Positions 42,609 to 52,500 of a DNA stretch of 64,000 nucleotides are shown here, piece by piece; within the stretch, counting starts at the first letter, position 1; each line of letters begins with the position of its first letter. The translations under genes and the position numbers were made by a program. The DNA comes from Apilactobacillus apinorum (lineage in GTDB: Bacteria > Bacillota > Bacilli > Lactobacillales > Lactobacillaceae), in the NCBI RefSeq assembly GCF_001281175.1, contig NZ_KQ440396.1, positions 62,001-126,000 of the forward strand, given 5' to 3'. A model generated the notes under the pieces. The model was not told the DNA's origin. It searched no databases and saw nothing but the letters and a program-made list of their open reading frames with translations.

Positions 42609-44039
42609 ATGCCTAAGTTTCCAGAATATGATGCTTGTACTAGTATTTTAGTTGGTAAAAAAGCATCTGTAGATGGTTCCACTATGATTGGTAGAAATGA
42701 AGATTGTAAAGCCACTTGGCCAAAACATTTTATTGTTCACCCACATAAAGAATATAAAGAAGAACAACAATTTAAAGCCAAAGAAAACGGCTTCTCTTGC
42801 ACTTTACCTAAAGTTAGATATAAATACACTGCAACTCCTGAATGGACCGATAAAGAAGGTTTATTTGAAGAAGAAGGTATTAATGAAAAAGGTGTTGCAA
42901 TGAGTGCAACAGAAAGTGCTTATTCTAATAGTTATGTATTAGGATATGATCCTTTACTTGAAGAAGGAATCTCAGAAGCGTCTATTGTTACCGTTGTTTT
43001 ACCCTATGCTGATTCAGCAAGGGATGCTGTTAATCGTCTTGGTGAAATTGTAAGTACTCATGGTGCTGCTGAAAGTAACGGAATCCTATTCTCAGATGCA
43101 GATGAAGTATGGTACTTTGAAATTGGTTCAGGTCATCATTGGGTGGCAATGAGAATTCCTGATGATTCTTATGCCGTTGTTTCAAATCGTTTAGCAATTC
43201 AAGAAATTGACTTTAACGATAACGAAAACTTCGCCTGGTCAGAAGATATTCTTACATTTGTTAACGATAACCAGCTAAATAAGTCTAATGACGGTACATT
43301 TAACTTCAGAGAAATATTTGGTACTAGAAGTGAATCTGATTTATACTACAACAATCCACGTGTATGGTATGGTCAAAGAATGTTTAATCCAGAAATCACT
43401 CAAGATCCAGAAGATTATGACCTGCCTTTCGTTAGAAAGCCATCTAAATTAATATCCGTTCAAGATGCAAAAGACTTCTTAGCATCACATTACGAAGGAA
43501 CAGAATTTGATCCTGTTGGAAAAGGTCCAATTGAATCACGCAAGAGATACAGACCTATTAGTTTAGCTAAAGCACAAGAATCACATGTTTTACAAATTAG
43601 ACCCAACTTACCAGTTGAAGTAAGCGGAATTCATTGGTTATCAATGGGTGTGGCTGCACAAAGTGTCTTTGTACCTTTCTTTGCAGGAATCAATGATACA
43701 CCAAAGGAATATAAAATCGGTGATATGACATATGATCCTAAATCTGCATATTGGATTTTTAAATTAGTGGGTGTTTTACTAGATCCGCACTATAACCATT
43801 TTGTTGATGTTGTTGGTGATGTTCAAGAAAGATTAAATATCTCATTCCAACAAAAAATCAATCAAGTTGATCTTAAATCTGCTGATTTAGATCATCACGA
43901 ATTAAGTGAATACACAACTAAAATTAGTAATGAATGTGCTGAATTAGCGATGAAGAGTTACCAAGACCTTGCTTACGAATTAATTGCATCTTCAACAGAC
44001 TTCTCAAAATTAAACTATAATACCGATGAAAATCTATAA
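42609..44039 (+). CDS. pepD: C69 family dipeptidase (PepD)
   Basis: Cytosolic Ntn-hydrolase that cleaves dipeptides with broad specificity. Autoprocessing exposes Cys10 in DACTSILVGKKAS, the catalytic nucleophile; GSTMIGRNED follows, typical of the family. Length is 476. Other family blocks are NEKGVAMSATES, AESNGILFSDADEVWYFEIGSGHHW and VSNRLAI. It is a single-gene unit with its own promoter and terminator. Confidence 0.95.
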   Translation: MPKFPEYDACTSILVGKKASVDGSTMIGRNEDCKATWPKHFIVHPHKEYKEEQQFKAKENGFSCTLPKVRYKYTATPEWTDKEGLFEEEGINEKGVAMSATESAYSNSYVLGYDPLLEEGISEASIVTVVLPYADSARDAVNRLGEIVSTHGAAESNGILFSDADEVWYFEIGSGHHWVAMRIPDDSYAVVSNRLAIQEIDFNDNENFAWSEDILTFVNDNQLNKSNDGTFNFREIFGTRSESDLYYNNPRVWYGQRMFNPEITQDPEDYDLPFVRKPSKLISVQDAKDFLASHYEGTEFDPVGKGPIESRKRYRPISLAKAQESHVLQIRPNLPVEVSGIHWLSMGVAAQSVFVPFFAGINDTPKEYKIGDMTYDPKSAYWIFKLVGVLLDPHYNHFVDVVGDVQERLNISFQQKINQVDLKSADLDHHELSEYTTKISNECAELAMKSYQDLAYELIASSTDFSKLNYNTDENL

Positions 44040-44041
44040 TT

Positions 44042-44071
44042 AAAAAGAGTGCTTATTAGCACTCTTTTTTT
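44042..44071 (+). terminator. Terminator after pepD
   Basis: AGAGTGCT (44046-44053) pairs with AGCACTCT (44058-44065), followed by a T run. Confidence 0.88.
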
Positions 44072-44076
44072 ATACA

Positions 44077-44112
44077 AAAAAACAGGTATGAAATTAAATT
44101 CAATACCTGCTT
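44077..44112 (-). terminator. Terminator of rplS
   Basis: On the minus strand CAGGTAT (44109-44103) pairs with ATACCTG (44089-44083), followed by seven T residues. Confidence 0.82.
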
Positions 44113-44134
44113 TTGTTTAGATATAAAGTTTATC

Positions 44135-44491
44135 TTAACGACGACGTGCTTCTTTAATACGAGCAGCCTTACCGTGACGTTCACGTAGGTAGTATAGCTT
44201 AGCACGACGAACAGCACCGCGACGAGTTACTTCTAATTTAGCAACACGTGGTGAGTGAAGTGGGAAGATACGTTCAACACCTACACCTGAAGTGATCTTT
44301 CTAACAGTGTAAGTAGCTTGAATACCTGAACCGTGACGTTTGATAACAACACCTTCAAATACTTGGATACGTTCGTTGCTACCTTCAACAACCTTAACAG
44401 ATACTTTAACAGTATCTCCGGCTCTAAATTCTGGAACATCACTCTTAAGTTGTTCCGCGTTAATCTTTGAGATTAATTCGTTTTGACGCAT
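44135..44491 (-). CDS. rplS: 50S ribosomal protein L19
   Basis: Structural protein at the 30S-50S interface. The 118-residue sequence starts [15 protein letters not shown] and has the L19 signatures [29 protein letters not shown], and [13 protein letters not shown] followed by a basic tail ending RIKEARRR. An ATG at 44503 in the same frame exists but overlaps the ribosome site GGAAGGATG (44509-44501), so ATG 44491 is chosen. It has its own promoter separate from trmD. Confidence 0.95.
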   Translation of the reverse strand: MRQNELISKINAEQLKSDVPEFRAGDTVKVSVKVVEGSNERIQVFEGVVIKRHGSGIQATYTVRKITSGVGVERIFPLHSPRVAKLEVTRRGAVRRAKLYYLRERHGKAARIKEARRR

Positions 44492-44501
44492 AAAAAATAA
44501 C

Positions 44502-44560
44502 ATCCTTCCAACTAGCATTCATGTCTTCCAAAGCAACAGCGGAATACCGTTTTATTTAAC
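44502..44560 (-). promoter_or_regulatory. Candidate L19 leader RNA
   Basis: The rplS mRNA leader read on the minus strand contains CGGTATTCCGCTGTTGCTTT, then GGAAGACATGAATGCTAG, then the ribosome site. These pieces resemble the L19 leader motif found before rplS in Firmicutes as I recall it, where L19 is thought to regulate its own synthesis. Boundaries are approximate. Confidence 0.5.
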
Positions 44561-44580
44561 TATAAAAATAGTCAATTAGA

Positions 44581-44609
44581 ATAATATCATAACCGTTATA
44601 GATTGTAAA
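44581..44609 (-). promoter_or_regulatory. Promoter of rplS
   Basis: On the minus strand TTTACA (44609-44604), 17 bases, TATTAT (44586-44581). It lies just before the leader RNA. Confidence 0.65.
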
Positions 44610-44615
44610 GGACTA

Positions 44616-45362
44616 TTATTCTTCCTCTATTTTTACTTCCGCTAATAATTTTTTCTGTAAATCAGTTAATTTACTATAATCAATTAAGTCCGGACGACGC
44701 TTATAGGTCTTTCTTAATGACTCTTTTTGTCGCCATTCTTCAATTTTTTGATGATTACCACTAGTTAATACATCAGGAACTTTCATACCTCTAAAATCAG
44801 CAGGACGTGTATACTGTGGATACTCTAAAAGTCCACTAGAAAAAGAATCTCCTGGTGCTGATTCATCATTTCCTAAAACATTGTCTAATAGTCTAGCAGT
44901 GGCATCAATCATTACCATTGCAGGTAATTCTCCACCAGTAAGAACAAAGTCACCTAAAGAATACTCATCAGTAACCAATGACTTAATTCTTTCATCATAT
45001 CCTTCATAATGACCACAAATAAAAGTCAAATGGTCTTCTTTTGCTAATTGTTCAGCTTCGTTTTGGTCGAACTTTTTTCCAGCAGGATCTAAAAGAATAA
45101 TTCTTCCCTTTGATAAACCACTTTCTAGTGCTTTATTTTGTGTGGCTTCTAAGGCATCAAAAATTGGTTGTGCTTGTAATAACATACCTGCACCACCACC
45201 AAAAGGATAATCATCCACATTTCCATGCTTATTAGTTGAATAGTCTCTAAAGTTGGTTATTTCAATATCTAAAGCACCTTTATCTTTGGCTTTTCCTAAG
45301 ATTGAATCACCTAATGGCCCCTCAAACATATCAGGAAAAAGACTTAAGACATCAATCTTCAT
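44616..45362 (-). CDS. trmD: tRNA (guanine37-N1)-methyltransferase
   Basis: Methylates G37 next to the anticodon to prevent frameshifting. The 248-residue SPOUT enzyme starts [17 protein letters not shown]. The trefoil-knot segments are [23 protein letters not shown] and [15 protein letters not shown]. The frame is open further upstream, but the GGAGG inside the end of rimM is 8 bases before ATG 45362 (another ATG at 45365). The gene overlaps rimM by 11 bases, implying translational coupling. Confidence 0.95.
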   Translation of the reverse strand: MKIDVLSLFPDMFEGPLGDSILGKAKDKGALDIEITNFRDYSTNKHGNVDDYPFGGGAGMLLQAQPIFDALEATQNKALESGLSKGRIILLDPAGKKFDQNEAEQLAKEDHLTFICGHYEGYDERIKSLVTDEYSLGDFVLTGGELPAMVMIDATARLLDNVLGNDESAPGDSFSSGLLEYPQYTRPADFRGMKVPDVLTSGNHQKIEEWRQKESLRKTYKRRPDLIDYSKLTDLQKKLLAEVKIEEE

Positions 45363-45876
45363 CATCAAGTCCTCCAGGAATTTCAACAGTAATAACACTA
45401 TCATCTAAATTAACATCTAAGATAACTGAATCAATCTTAGGTAATAATAAATCAGATTTGTTATCACGTTTTACCACCCACACGTCATTAGCCCCTGGTG
45501 ATAATATTTCCTTAACAGTCCCAATACTATTTCCATCAGTATCAATAACATTTAGACCAATAATTTGGTGATAATAATATTCACCCGGATTTAAATCGTC
45601 ATTATCAAGCTGATCTTCAGCAATTTTTAGAATTGATGGCTTTAAATATTCAACATCGTTAATAGTTGGCTTACCTTTAAAATGAAGCAAGATAAAGTTT
45701 TTATGACTTCTTACACCATCTATTTCAAGTTTTTCACTTTTATCTTCATTTAAAAATGCATAAACCTCATTACCAACTTGAAAACGTTTTTCCGGGAAGT
45801 CAGTAATTGACATAACTCTTACTTCACCACGTAGTCCTTGAGTATTTACAATTTTACCAATATTATAAAAATCCAT
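45352..45876 (-). CDS. rimM: 16S rRNA processing protein RimM
   Basis: Assembly factor for the 30S head, acting with ribosomal protein S19. The 174-residue protein has an N-terminal beta barrel ([18 protein letters not shown]) and a C-terminal PRC-barrel ([35 protein letters not shown]). It ends in an acidic stretch whose codons provide the trmD ribosome site. It follows khpA after a hairpin terminator. Confidence 0.94.
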   Translation of the reverse strand: MDFYNIGKIVNTQGLRGEVRVMSITDFPEKRFQVGNEVYAFLNEDKSEKLEIDGVRSHKNFILLHFKGKPTINDVEYLKPSILKIAEDQLDNDDLNPGEYYYHQIIGLNVIDTDGNSIGTVKEILSPGANDVWVVKRDNKSDLLLPKIDSVILDVNLDDSVITVEIPGGLDDED

Positions 45877-45896
45877 TGCAATTCCCCTTTTTATGT

Positions 45897-45943
45897 TAAA
45901 AAACTCTTAAACAAAACACCAAGGTTTCATTTAAGAGTTTTTA
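45897..45943 (-). terminator. Terminator/attenuator overlapping the khpA stop codon
   Basis: AACTCTTAAA and TTTAAGAGTT (about 45902-45911 with 45930-45939) form a stem with an 18-base loop; on the minus strand it ends in a T run. The khpA stop codon lies inside the 5' arm, so ribosomes finishing khpA should affect its folding. It may partially separate rpsP-khpA from rimM-trmD. Confidence 0.7.
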
Positions 45944-46188
45944 TTTTTACTATCATCAATAATTAATCTAACGCGTTTTTCACCTGAAACACGAGCACTA
46001 TAAACAATCGTACGAATTGTTTGCGCTACATGGCCCTTTTTACCAATAATTCTACCAACGTCAGCAGAATTAGTAATTAGATGATATTCATAAAAACGAT
46101 CAGATTCACTATGTTCAATAGCAACATCCTCTGGATTTTCCACCAGTGGTTTTACGATTTTTTTAATCAGCTCATCAAAATTAGTCAT
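45931..46188 (-). CDS. khpA: KH-domain RNA-binding protein KhpA
   Basis: Small (85-residue) RNA-binding protein, partner of KhpB/Jag in controlling cell elongation in Firmicutes. The KH signature GRIIGKKGHVAQTIRT contains the GxxG loop (GKKG) and is followed by a short basic tail. The position directly after rpsP (14-base gap) is conserved. Confidence 0.93.
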   Translation of the reverse strand: MTNFDELIKKIVKPLVENPEDVAIEHSESDRFYEYHLITNSADVGRIIGKKGHVAQTIRTIVYSARVSGEKRVRLIIDDSKNKNS

Positions 46189-46202
46189 AACTAGCTATCA
46201 CT

Positions 46203-46478
46203 TTATTTCTTTGAGTATTTTGCTTCATGGTACTTCTTCATGATACCAGCTTCAGATAGTAAGTTACGAACAGTATCTGAAGGTTGAGCACCCTTGTTTA
46301 ACCATTCGAAGATATCATCTTCTTCAAGTTTAACAGTGCTTGGTTCAGTTAATGGGTTGTAAGTACCAACAGTTTGGATAAAACGACCATCACGAGGGCT
46401 ACGTGAATCAGCAACTACGACACGGTAGAAAGGACGTTTCTTTGAACCCATTCTCTTCAAACGAATTTTAACAGACAT
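46203..46478 (-). CDS. rpsP: 30S ribosomal protein S16
   Basis: Structural protein of the 30S body. The 91-residue sequence starts [20 protein letters not shown] and includes [19 protein letters not shown]. It is first gene of the rpsP-khpA-rimM-trmD group, with a strong AGGAGGTG ribosome site and its own promoter downstream of ffh. Confidence 0.97.
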   Translation of the reverse strand: MSVKIRLKRMGSKKRPFYRVVVADSRSPRDGRFIQTVGTYNPLTEPSTVKLEEDDIFEWLNKGAQPSDTVRNLLSEAGIMKKYHEAKYSKK

Positions 46479-46514
46479 TAATAAACACCTCCTGTATTTC
46501 TTTTAACGATATTA

Positions 46515-46543
46515 AATATAACAGTTATTTGGATGCTTGTAAA
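46515..46543 (-). promoter_or_regulatory. Promoter of rpsP
   Basis: On the minus strand TTTACA (46543-46538), 17 bases, TATATT (46520-46515), about 35 bases before the start codon. The match to the housekeeping consensus is good. Confidence 0.75.
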
Positions 46544-46588
46544 GGTTTTTTTCTTTACACCATCATTTTTTTGCTAAAAGTGAAGAAA

Positions 46589-48067
46589 TTAACGCTTTTT
46601 GTTTCGCTTACGTCTATTCTTATTCATCTTTTTGCTAATCTTACGGCTCATTCGTTTCATTGCCATTTCAGACAATTTACCACCAATTCCGCCGCCCATA
46701 CCAGGCATCCCAGGCATATTTGGCATTCCACCCATATTACCCATCATTTGTTCCATTCCTGACATGTTACCGTTAGACATCTTATTCATCATGTCTTTCA
46801 TTTGGTTGAATTGTTTAATCATTCGGTTAACTTCTTGAATTGGACGGCCACAACCTCTTGAAATTCTTCTTCTTCTAGAAGGATTTAATAAGTCAGGGTT
46901 GTTACGTTCCTCGTAAGTCATTGAATAAATAATTGCTTTAATATGTTCTAGATCCTTAGGGTCCATATTAACATTCTTTAAAGCTGGATTATTAGCCATC
47001 CCTGGAATCATTTTCATAATTTCATCCAAAGGACCCATCTTTTGAATTTGTTCCAATTGGTCAAGGAAATCTTCAAATCCAAAAGTATTATTTTGCATTT
47101 TTTCAGCTAATTGCTTAGCTTGTTTTTCATCATAATCGTTTTGTGTTTTTTCGATTAATGAAAGAATATCTCCCATTCCAAGAATACGAGATGCCATTCT
47201 ATCTGGATGGAATACATCTAGAGCTTCCATCTTTTCACCTTGACCAATAAATTTAATTGGCTTTTGAGTTACTTCTCTGATAGAAAGAGCTGCCCCACCT
47301 CGAGTATCACCATCTAACTTAGTTAGTACTACCCCGGTAATATCTAAAGCTTCATTAAATCCTTCTGCAGTGTTAACAGCGTTTTGACCAGTCATTGCAT
47401 CGACAACTAATAAGATTTCATCTGGATTAGTTAGTGCTTTAATTTCTTTTAACTCATACATTAATTTTTCGTCAATTTGTAGACGACCAGCTGTATCAAT
47501 TAAAACATAGTCATTATGTTCTTCTTGAGCTTTAGCCATCCCATTTTTTACGATTTCAACTGGATTAACATCTGTTCCTTGTTGGAAAACTGGAACATTA
47601 ATTTGTTTTCCCACAGTTTCTAATTGATCAATGGCAGCAGGACGGTAAACATCGGCTGCAATTAGAAGTGGTCGTGCATTTTCTTCTTTTTGAAGTTTTA
47701 ATGCTAATTTACCAACTGTAGTGGTTTTACCTGCCCCTTGAAGACCGGCCATCATAATCACAGTTGGAATTTTATCAGATTTATTAAGAGGAACAGCTTC
47801 TTCCCCCATTGTTTTTGTTAATTCTTCATTAACAATCTTAACAATTTGTTGTGCTGGGTTTAATCCTTCTAAAACTTCAGCTCCACGTGAACGTTCTTGT
47901 ACACGTTTAACGAAATTTCTCACAACAGTGAAGTTAACATCGGCTTCTAAAAGCGCTAATCTAATTTCACGCATTGTTTCTCTTAGGTCAGCTTCTGAAA
48001 CTTTACCCTTTCCACGTAAATTACGCATTGCTTTTTGAAGTCGTTCTGTTAATCCTTCAAATGCCAT
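46589..48067 (-). CDS. ffh: Signal recognition particle protein Ffh
   Basis: GTPase that binds signal peptides with 4.5S/6S RNA and docks with FtsY at the membrane. The 492-residue protein has an N domain (MAFEGLTERLQKAMRNLRGK), a G domain with GLQGAGKTTT, DTAGRLQ and TKLDGDTRGG, and a C-terminal M domain. The M domain has the RNA-binding SRRRRISRGCGR and a methionine/glycine-rich tail (GGMPNMPGMPGMGGG). It follows ylxM by 14 bases. Confidence 0.97.
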   Translation of the reverse strand: MAFEGLTERLQKAMRNLRGKGKVSEADLRETMREIRLALLEADVNFTVVRNFVKRVQERSRGAEVLEGLNPAQQIVKIVNEELTKTMGEEAVPLNKSDKIPTVIMMAGLQGAGKTTTVGKLALKLQKEENARPLLIAADVYRPAAIDQLETVGKQINVPVFQQGTDVNPVEIVKNGMAKAQEEHNDYVLIDTAGRLQIDEKLMYELKEIKALTNPDEILLVVDAMTGQNAVNTAEGFNEALDITGVVLTKLDGDTRGGAALSIREVTQKPIKFIGQGEKMEALDVFHPDRMASRILGMGDILSLIEKTQNDYDEKQAKQLAEKMQNNTFGFEDFLDQLEQIQKMGPLDEIMKMIPGMANNPALKNVNMDPKDLEHIKAIIYSMTYEERNNPDLLNPSRRRRISRGCGRPIQEVNRMIKQFNQMKDMMNKMSNGNMSGMEQMMGNMGGMPNMPGMPGMGGGIGGKLSEMAMKRMSRKISKKMNKNRRKRNKKR

Positions 48068-48081
48068 TTATTTCACCACTT

Positions 48082-48423
48082 TCATTTTTCTTCTGTATTT
48101 TCTAATTCATCAACAAGTTGATTTAATTTTGCGTCATCACTATATGCTTTTCTAACATAATTTCTGATTGAATCAGTCTGTTGATTTCTCTTTTGAAAAT
48201 CAGCATATAGATGTAATTGATCTTCATATTTTTCCAGAATAACTTCTGTCCGTCTTATATTATCATAAACCGCTTGACGGCTAACATTAAACTCCTCAGA
48301 GATTTCTCCTAAAGAATAGTCATCAGCATAATAAAGTTGAATATAGCTATCCTGTTTACTAGTTAATAAAGGTCTATAGAATTCAAATAAAGAATTAATC
48401 CGATAATTTTTTTCGATTTCCAT
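48082..48423 (-). CDS. ylxM: YlxM family helix-turn-helix protein (UPF0122)
   Basis: A 113-residue protein with a sigma-70 region-4-like helix-turn-helix ([20 protein letters not shown], then [13 protein letters not shown]). Homologues sit beside ffh and ftsY and are thought to modulate SRP assembly; YlxM of streptococci stimulates SRP GTPase activity (as I recall). The gene order ftsY-ylxM-ffh is conserved here with short gaps. Confidence 0.92.
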   Translation of the reverse strand: MEIEKNYRINSLFEFYRPLLTSKQDSYIQLYYADDYSLGEISEEFNVSRQAVYDNIRRTEVILEKYEDQLHLYADFQKRNQQTDSIRNYVRKAYSDDAKLNQLVDELENTEEK

Positions 48424-48444
48424 TAAATCAATCCTTTCGAAGGA

Positions 48445-49536
48445 CTACTTAATTAATCCTTTAAATAATCCATAAATAAAATCATTAGCATCAAATTTTC
48501 TCAAATCAGTAACTTTTTCACCCAATCCAACATATTTAACTGGTAGGTGTAATTCGTTTCTAATTGCTAGAACAATACCACCTTTAGCAGTTCCATCTAA
48601 CTTAGTTAAAACAATTCCAGAAACAGCGGTAGTTTCCTTGAATAACTTAGCTTGACTAAGTGCGTTTTGACCAGTAGTTGAATCTAAGACTAATAGTACT
48701 TCATGAGGTGCATCAGGAATTTCTCTAGTTAACACTTTTTTCATCTTAGCTAGTTCATTCATTAAGTTAACCTTATTTTGAAGTCTACCCGCTGTATCCA
48801 CGAATAAAATATCATAATTTTCATCTTTAGCCTTATGAACAGCTTCATAAACAACGGCTGATGGGTCACTTTGTTCTTCTTTTTTCACAATGTCGACACC
48901 ATCTCTTTTAGCCCATTCATCTAGTTGCTGAATAGCTCCGGCTCTAAATGTATCTGCAGCTGCAAGTAATACCTTTTTACCAGCATTTTTGTACATATTA
49001 GCCATCTTACCAATAGTAGTTGTCTTTCCAACTCCATTAACACCGACAAAAAGAATAACAGTAGGACCTTCACTTGCGAAATGAATGTCTGGATTTTCAT
49101 CATCACCGTTTTCATCATAAATGTTAATCATCCTTTGAATAATAACATTTTGAACTTCATCCCTACTTTTAGCATTTTGTAACTTAACTTCATCTCTTAA
49201 TTGATCAGTTAAATTAACCGCCATTTCAAAGCCAACATCTGATTCAATTAAAGTGTCTTCTAAATCTTCAAAAAATTCTTCATCAACACTTCTAAAATTA
49301 GCAAATAATTGGTTTAAACGGTCACCAAATGTAGTTCTAGATTTTTCCAACCCGTCAGTAAACTTTTCTTGTGAGACATCGTTGTCATCACTTGTTTCGA
49401 TATCAACTAATTTGGATTCATCAGAACTGACTTCATCTTCTTTTACAACATCTTGATTTTCATTCGCGTCATTAGTTGTATCTTTAATATTTTGTTCATC
49501 ATTACTTTTTTTCTTAAAAACATCAAATAATCCCAT
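48445..49536 (-). CDS. ftsY: Signal recognition particle receptor FtsY
   Basis: Membrane-associated GTPase that receives SRP-ribosome complexes. The 363-residue protein begins with a short acidic A region (about 10-65, rich in Asp, Glu and Ser), then the N domain and a G domain with GVNGVGKTTTIGK, DTAGRLQNK and TKLDGTAKGG. It starts 3 bases after smc, so the two are translationally coupled. Confidence 0.97.
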   Translation of the reverse strand: MGLFDVFKKKSNDEQNIKDTTNDANENQDVVKEDEVSSDESKLVDIETSDDNDVSQEKFTDGLEKSRTTFGDRLNQLFANFRSVDEEFFEDLEDTLIESDVGFEMAVNLTDQLRDEVKLQNAKSRDEVQNVIIQRMINIYDENGDDENPDIHFASEGPTVILFVGVNGVGKTTTIGKMANMYKNAGKKVLLAAADTFRAGAIQQLDEWAKRDGVDIVKKEEQSDPSAVVYEAVHKAKDENYDILFVDTAGRLQNKVNLMNELAKMKKVLTREIPDAPHEVLLVLDSTTGQNALSQAKLFKETTAVSGIVLTKLDGTAKGGIVLAIRNELHLPVKYVGLGEKVTDLRKFDANDFIYGLFKGLIK

Positions 49537-49539
49537 TGG

Positions 49540-52500
49540 TTATTCCTCCGATGCATTGTACTTGTTTAGATTTGCAGTAACCACTTTAGAAACTCCAGAG
49601 TTTTGCATCGTTACACCGTACAATGTATTTGCATAAACCATTGTTTCTTTTCTATGCGTAATAACAATAAACTGGGTTCCATCATCTAATTTTGTCATGT
49701 AATGAGCATATCTATCAACATTTTCAGCATCTAAAGCAGATTCTGCTTCATCCAAGATACTAAATGGAACTGGTTTAACCTTAAGCACAGCGAAAAGTAA
49801 TGCAATTGCAGTTAATGCTTTTTCTCCACCAGACAATAATGACATATGTCTGTACTTTTTACCAGGTGGCTGTGCCATAATCTCAATTCCAGTTGTCAAA
49901 AGATCATTTGGATCAGTTAAAACTAATTTAGCTTTTCCACCACCAAAAATTTCATTATAGACTTTTGAGAACTGATAAGCGATTGCTTCAAATGTTTCTG
50001 AGAATTTCTTCTCAACAGTTACATCGATTTTATTCATAGTATCAGTTAATTGTTGACTTGAATTTTTAAGATCATCAGATTGTTGCACTAAAAATTCATA
50101 ACGTTTAGATACTTCCTTGTATTCATCGATTGCTGAAACATTAACGATCCCTAAACTATCAATTTCTCGTTTTAATTGAGCAATTCTATTCTTGATATTT
50201 TCAACACTATCATCAATAACAATGTCATCAATATCCTTTATGTCTACTTCATACTTTCCAACTAATTGTTGTTTTAAATTAACAAGTTGACCTTTTAATT
50301 GATCAAATTTATTAACTTGCTTATTTAAGTAATTTTGTTGACTAATAGAATCTTTACTTAATTTATCAACCTTTTCTTCAATTTCTTTAATGCTTTCTTG
50401 ATGTTCATCAATCTCAGACTTACACTTTTCCAAATCGTCTTGAGTTTTTTGAATGTTTTCATTAACTTTCTTAATTTCACCATCTTGGTTAGCTGATAGC
50501 ATATTGTTACTAATTGCTTCATTCAATTCGTCAATGATATCTTTTTCATCATCAATTTCAGAACCAAGTCTATCGAAATCTTCAATTAAATTAGCTTTTT
50601 GATCCCTGAAATTAGAAAGCTTTTCTTTTTGAACAATTAATTTTTCTCTAGTGCTTTGAATTTCAGAAACGTTAGACTCTTTCATTTTTTCAAGCGTTTC
50701 AATCTTTTCAGAGACATCACGAGATTGAGATTGATTATTTAATAAATCTAAGTTCAATTGTTCTTTTAGTTTTTCATTTTGCTTTTTCTTTTCTTCGATA
50801 TCATCTTCAAAGAGACCACCAATTGATAATTTAACCGCTTTTAGTTCACGTTGTTTTCTTTCAAGAGTGTCCTTAGCAAAACTAACCTTATTCTTGCTAA
50901 TATCAACTAGTCCAGCAGCATCCCTTTGTTGTTGATAGTATTGTTCCATTTCATCGTTTATCGATTGAAGTTTGGCTTGCGCTTCGTTTAATTGTTTTTC
51001 AAGTCCTTCAGCGATTTCTTTACCCTTAGAGAATTCTTTTTCTAATTCAACTAAATTATTCTTTTGCGTTAAAACACCATCAAATTGTTTCTTATTAGTA
51101 CCACCAGTAATAGATCCACCAGCATTAACAACCTCACCATTCAAAGTCACAATTCGGTTAGAATGTCTAATTTGATTGCTAAGTTGGGTGGCAGAACTTA
51201 AATCTTTAGTAACAATCAAATTTCCTAGAAGATGTGCAGTAACTGCATCTAATTTAGGATCGATTGAAACTAATTGGTTACCAATACCGACAAATCCATT
51301 ATTTTGCTGACAGGCAGCCAGAACGTTATTGTTAACATTTCTTCTGCTAATCTCATTAATTGGTAAGAACGTAGCACGACCTAATCGATTATCATTTAAA
51401 AACTTAACCGCATTTCGAGCTGCTTGATTATTCGCAACAACAATTTGTTGTAGTTGATTACCAAGAGCTGTTTCAATAGCTTTAGTATATTCGGATGGAA
51501 CCTTAATAAAGTCAGATACTGAACCTAAAACTCCAGATAATTGATTTTTATTATTTAAAACACTTTGAGCACCCTTAAAGAAATTACTGTGATCATTTTG
51601 TAGATTGTTTAAACTATTGTATTTAATCTTAATGCTTTGATTTCTTTCAAGTGCTTTGTACCAATCATCTTGAATTCTTGCTGCATCAGTTTTTAGTTGA
51701 ACTTGTTCCTTATGATACTTATCAACGATTTTTTTGCTATCTTCATACTTAGCTAAATTAATTTGATATTCATGATCTAAAGATGACAAATTATCTTCTA
51801 ATTGATTAATCTCATCATTGATTCCAGCAATCTTTTGTCTGTTTGTATCGCTTTGAGCATCAGCTTGTTTTTGTGTCTTTTCTAAATACGTCCTTTCGTT
51901 ATTAACATTAGCAATCTTTTGCATAATTGCAACGTATTCACCACGAAGAGACTCATATTCTTCTCTTTTATCTGATATTGATTTATTAATATTTTCTTCA
52001 TCAAGAGAACTTAATTTTTCATTGATGATAGCAATTTCGCTATTCACTTTTTCAATTTCAGCATTAATTTCTTTTTCTTTTTTTTCTAAATTGCTTAATT
52101 GTGCCTTTAACTTTTCTAAGGAATCTTTATGTTCAACTAGACTACTCTTCTTAAATTCAATTTCTTGCTTAGAAAGATTTTGTTGTCCTGAAAGTTGTTC
52201 GATTTTTTTAGTGTAAGTTAGCAATGAATCTTGTTGTTGCTCTTTTTTCGACAACAATTCTGATAATTGAGTATTAAGTGATTTTTTCTGATTGCTTAAA
52301 ACATCTAAATCATTACTAATATTTTTAGCATTCTGTTCTTCTTCCTCAATAATCTTTTCAGTCGCATTGAATTCGACTCCCAAACTATTTAATTCGAGCG
52401 CAATTCTGGAAATATCATACTGCTTTAATTCCTTTTTTAAATCAAGGTATTTAACTGCCGTAGAACTTTGTTCTTTTAATTGATCATTACGATCTTTTAG

